In this document: positions 4,817 to 5,450 of the stretch, in pieces
How positions within the stretch are numbered: the first letter of the stretch is position 1
Layout of the letters: each line of letters starts with the position of its first letter
From: an uncultured Oscillospiraceae bacterium
GTDB lineage: Bacteria; Bacillota; Clostridia; Oscillospirales; Oscillospiraceae
Assembly: GCA_934645175.1 (NCBI GenBank)
Contig: CAKUDE010000058.1
Location: forward strand, 1 to 5,450
DNA length: 5,450 nt
Reading direction: 5' to 3'
The notes under the pieces: generated by a model
What the model saw: the letters and a program-made list of their open reading frames with translations, nothing else
What the model was told of the DNA's origin: nothing
Databases searched by the model: none
Program-made: the position numbers and the translations under genes

Positions 4817-4825
4817 AGTATATCA
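4817..4825 (-). promoter_or_regulatory. Candidate extended -10 promoter for the activator operon
   Basis: TGATATACT on the minus strand is a TGn extended -10 (TATACT, 5 of 6 to consensus) with no convincing -35. Transcription would start near 4810, leaving about 20 nt before ATG 4789 with the GAAGGGA ribosome binding site inside it. Low constitutive expression of an activator would fit. This is a prediction from sequence only. Confidence 0.4.
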
Positions 4826-4939
4826 TGTTTTGAACATCGACGCCCATCTTCTGACCATTTCTTTCTTTTCCATCACCCGAAAACCACTCATCTCCTTATC
4901 GATTAGGAGCTTCCATAACTTCTTGTATGATACAACCAC
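4823..4939 (-). pseudogene. Truncated XRE-type helix-turn-helix gene remnant, 38 aa
   Basis: GTG 4939-4937, with AAAGG about 8 nt upstream, opens a frame whose first residues (MVVSYKKLWKLLIDKEM) match the start of the widespread ~65-70-aa Cro/C1-type regulators that begin M-x-V-S-Y-x-K-LW-K-L-L-I-D-K. The helix-turn-helix that should follow is missing; instead the frame continues with unrelated charged residues to TGA at 4825-4823. Another minus-strand frame contains GVDVQNMIY shortly before 4817, reminiscent of the family's C-terminal helix, which would suggest an internal deletion plus frame change. It is most likely a decayed gene. A functional 38-aa peptide is possible but less likely. 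Confidence 0.55.
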
Positions 4940-5063
4940 GGTATCGACCTTTCTTGGTTAGATGCCGTATGTTATATCAAATATCTCGGTGCACCCTTTT
5001 TCAGTTTCCACGAGCCGAGACGGGGGTCCGGGCGGTAGCAAATTTCTCCAATCGCAGTTCCTC
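4940..5063. other. Spacer between gmhA-like gene and XRE remnant
   Basis: No supported gene lies here. Composition drops sharply from the GC-rich isomerase gene to AT-rich sequence around 4965-4990. A TATAAC on the minus strand near 4973-4978 could be a -10 for the remnant, but no matching -35 is seen. No clear terminator follows the isomerase gene. Confidence 0.4.
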
Positions 5064-5450
5064 CTAGAAGATCTCGCTTTCCAGCATCGCGCAGAGCGCG
5101 TGGTAGACGGGCAGGTGGAATTCCTGGCTGCGGTACGTCTCGCGCGCGGGGACGCAGATCGCGACGTCGCAGAGTTCGCGGAAGCGTCCGCCCCCCTCGC
5201 CCGTCAGGCCGACCGTCTTCACGCCCCGCGCGCGCGCCAGGCGGACGGCGTTGACGCAGTTGCGGGAATTGCCGGAGGTCGAGAGCGCGACGAGCGCGTC
5301 GCCCGGACGCGCCAGCCCCAGCAGCTGCTGGGCAAACGCCGCGTCCCACCCCACGTCGTTCGCGAACGCCGTGAGGATGCCCGTCATGGAGACGAGCGAC
5401 ACGGCCCCGAGCGACCCTTCGAGCGCCTCCGCGAGCGCCGCGCCCTCCGC
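5064..5450 (-). CDS. gmhA: SIS-domain D-sedoheptulose-7-phosphate isomerase, C-terminal part
   Basis: The frame is open to the right edge and ends at TAG 5066-5064, giving the last 128 residues of a protein normally about 190-200 aa. It shows the SIS-domain phosphate-binding motif ALSTSGNS, the preceding TGILTAFANDVGWDAAFAQQL segment, VGLTGEGGGR, and the C-terminal QEFHLPVYHALCAMLE block whose Gln-Glu/His correspond to the GmhA active-site region. GmhA converts sedoheptulose 7-phosphate to glycero-manno-heptose 7-phosphate in the cytoplasm for LPS core synthesis. DiaA-type SIS proteins are the main alternative; the Q-E-x-H block favours GmhA. A GTG at 5402 is internal, not the start. GC content is far above its neighbours (about 75% in 5221-5280), so it probably belongs to the ancestral chromosome beside an acquired block. 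Confidence 0.85.
   Translation of the reverse strand, partial: AEGAALAEALEGSLGAVSLVSMTGILTAFANDVGWDAAFAQQLLGLARPGDALVALSTSGNSRNCVNAVRLARARGVKTVGLTGEGGGRFRELCDVAICVPARETYRSQEFHLPVYHALCAMLESEIF

Noticed and set aside
4923..4935. TTGTATGATACAA inverted repeat as a regulator operator
   Set aside because: It falls within the first codons of the XRE remnant and occurs only once; a short 6-bp dyad is weak evidence.
5064..5066. Genome-wide reassignment of TAG
   Set aside because: The isomerase ends at a TAG at the expected family length, so TAG acts as stop at least there; the amber codon in the Cys-rich gene needs a local explanation.
1..5450. CRISPR array, tRNA, rRNA or insertion sequence
   Set aside because: No regularly spaced direct repeats, cloverleaf sequences, transposase motifs or terminal inverted repeats with target duplications were seen.

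Overview
All recognisable genes in this window lie on the minus strand, so the window reads biologically from right to left. It suggests a Gram-negative bacterium: there is the end of a GmhA-type sedoheptulose-7-phosphate isomerase (LPS core heptose synthesis), a sigma-54 enhancer-binding activator, and a textbook -24/-12 promoter. The genus cannot be told from the sequence. A PVC-group or deltaproteobacterium-like host is only a guess.

Layout from right to left. (1) 5450-5064: the C-terminal part of a very GC-rich SIS-domain isomerase. (2) 5063-4790: an AT-richer spacer holding a truncated remnant of a small XRE-type helix-turn-helix gene and a candidate extended -10 promoter. (3) 4789-2813: a three-gene regulator operon made of a one-component sigma-54 activator with an unusual N-terminal domain, an 84-aa protein coupled to it by an ATGA overlap, and a 62-aa zinc-ribbon protein. 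(4) 2812-2660: a 153-bp control region. It contains two tandem copies of the 16-bp dyad TGRTCA-N4-TGACCA set 22 bp apart, a strong terminator hairpin, and a sigma-54 promoter matching consensus at every defined position. (5) 2659-1: a tightly packed run of at least eight small genes, mostly uncharacterised. In order these are a basic/glycine-zipper/acidic protein, an LRAT/NlpC-like papain-fold protein, a lysine-tailed helical protein, a YkvA/DUF1232 protein, a second 62-aa zinc-ribbon protein, a small membrane protein, a small Cys-rich protein interrupted by an amber codon, and the start of a protein that leaves the window.

The whole reads as a self-contained regulatory circuit. The activator is encoded next to its presumed target operon, its presumed enhancer sites sit at about -88 and -110, and a terminator between enhancers and promoter insulates the two transcription units. 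The target operon is rich in membrane-associated and metal-binding small proteins plus a likely thiol enzyme acting on lipids or peptides. An inducible envelope-stress or conflict response, similar in logic to Psp or Rtc, is the working hypothesis. The activator's N-terminal domain looks like a DHH phosphoesterase fold that has lost its catalytic residues, which may mean it senses a nucleotide ligand. The circuit is supported by the DNA; its biological function is inference.
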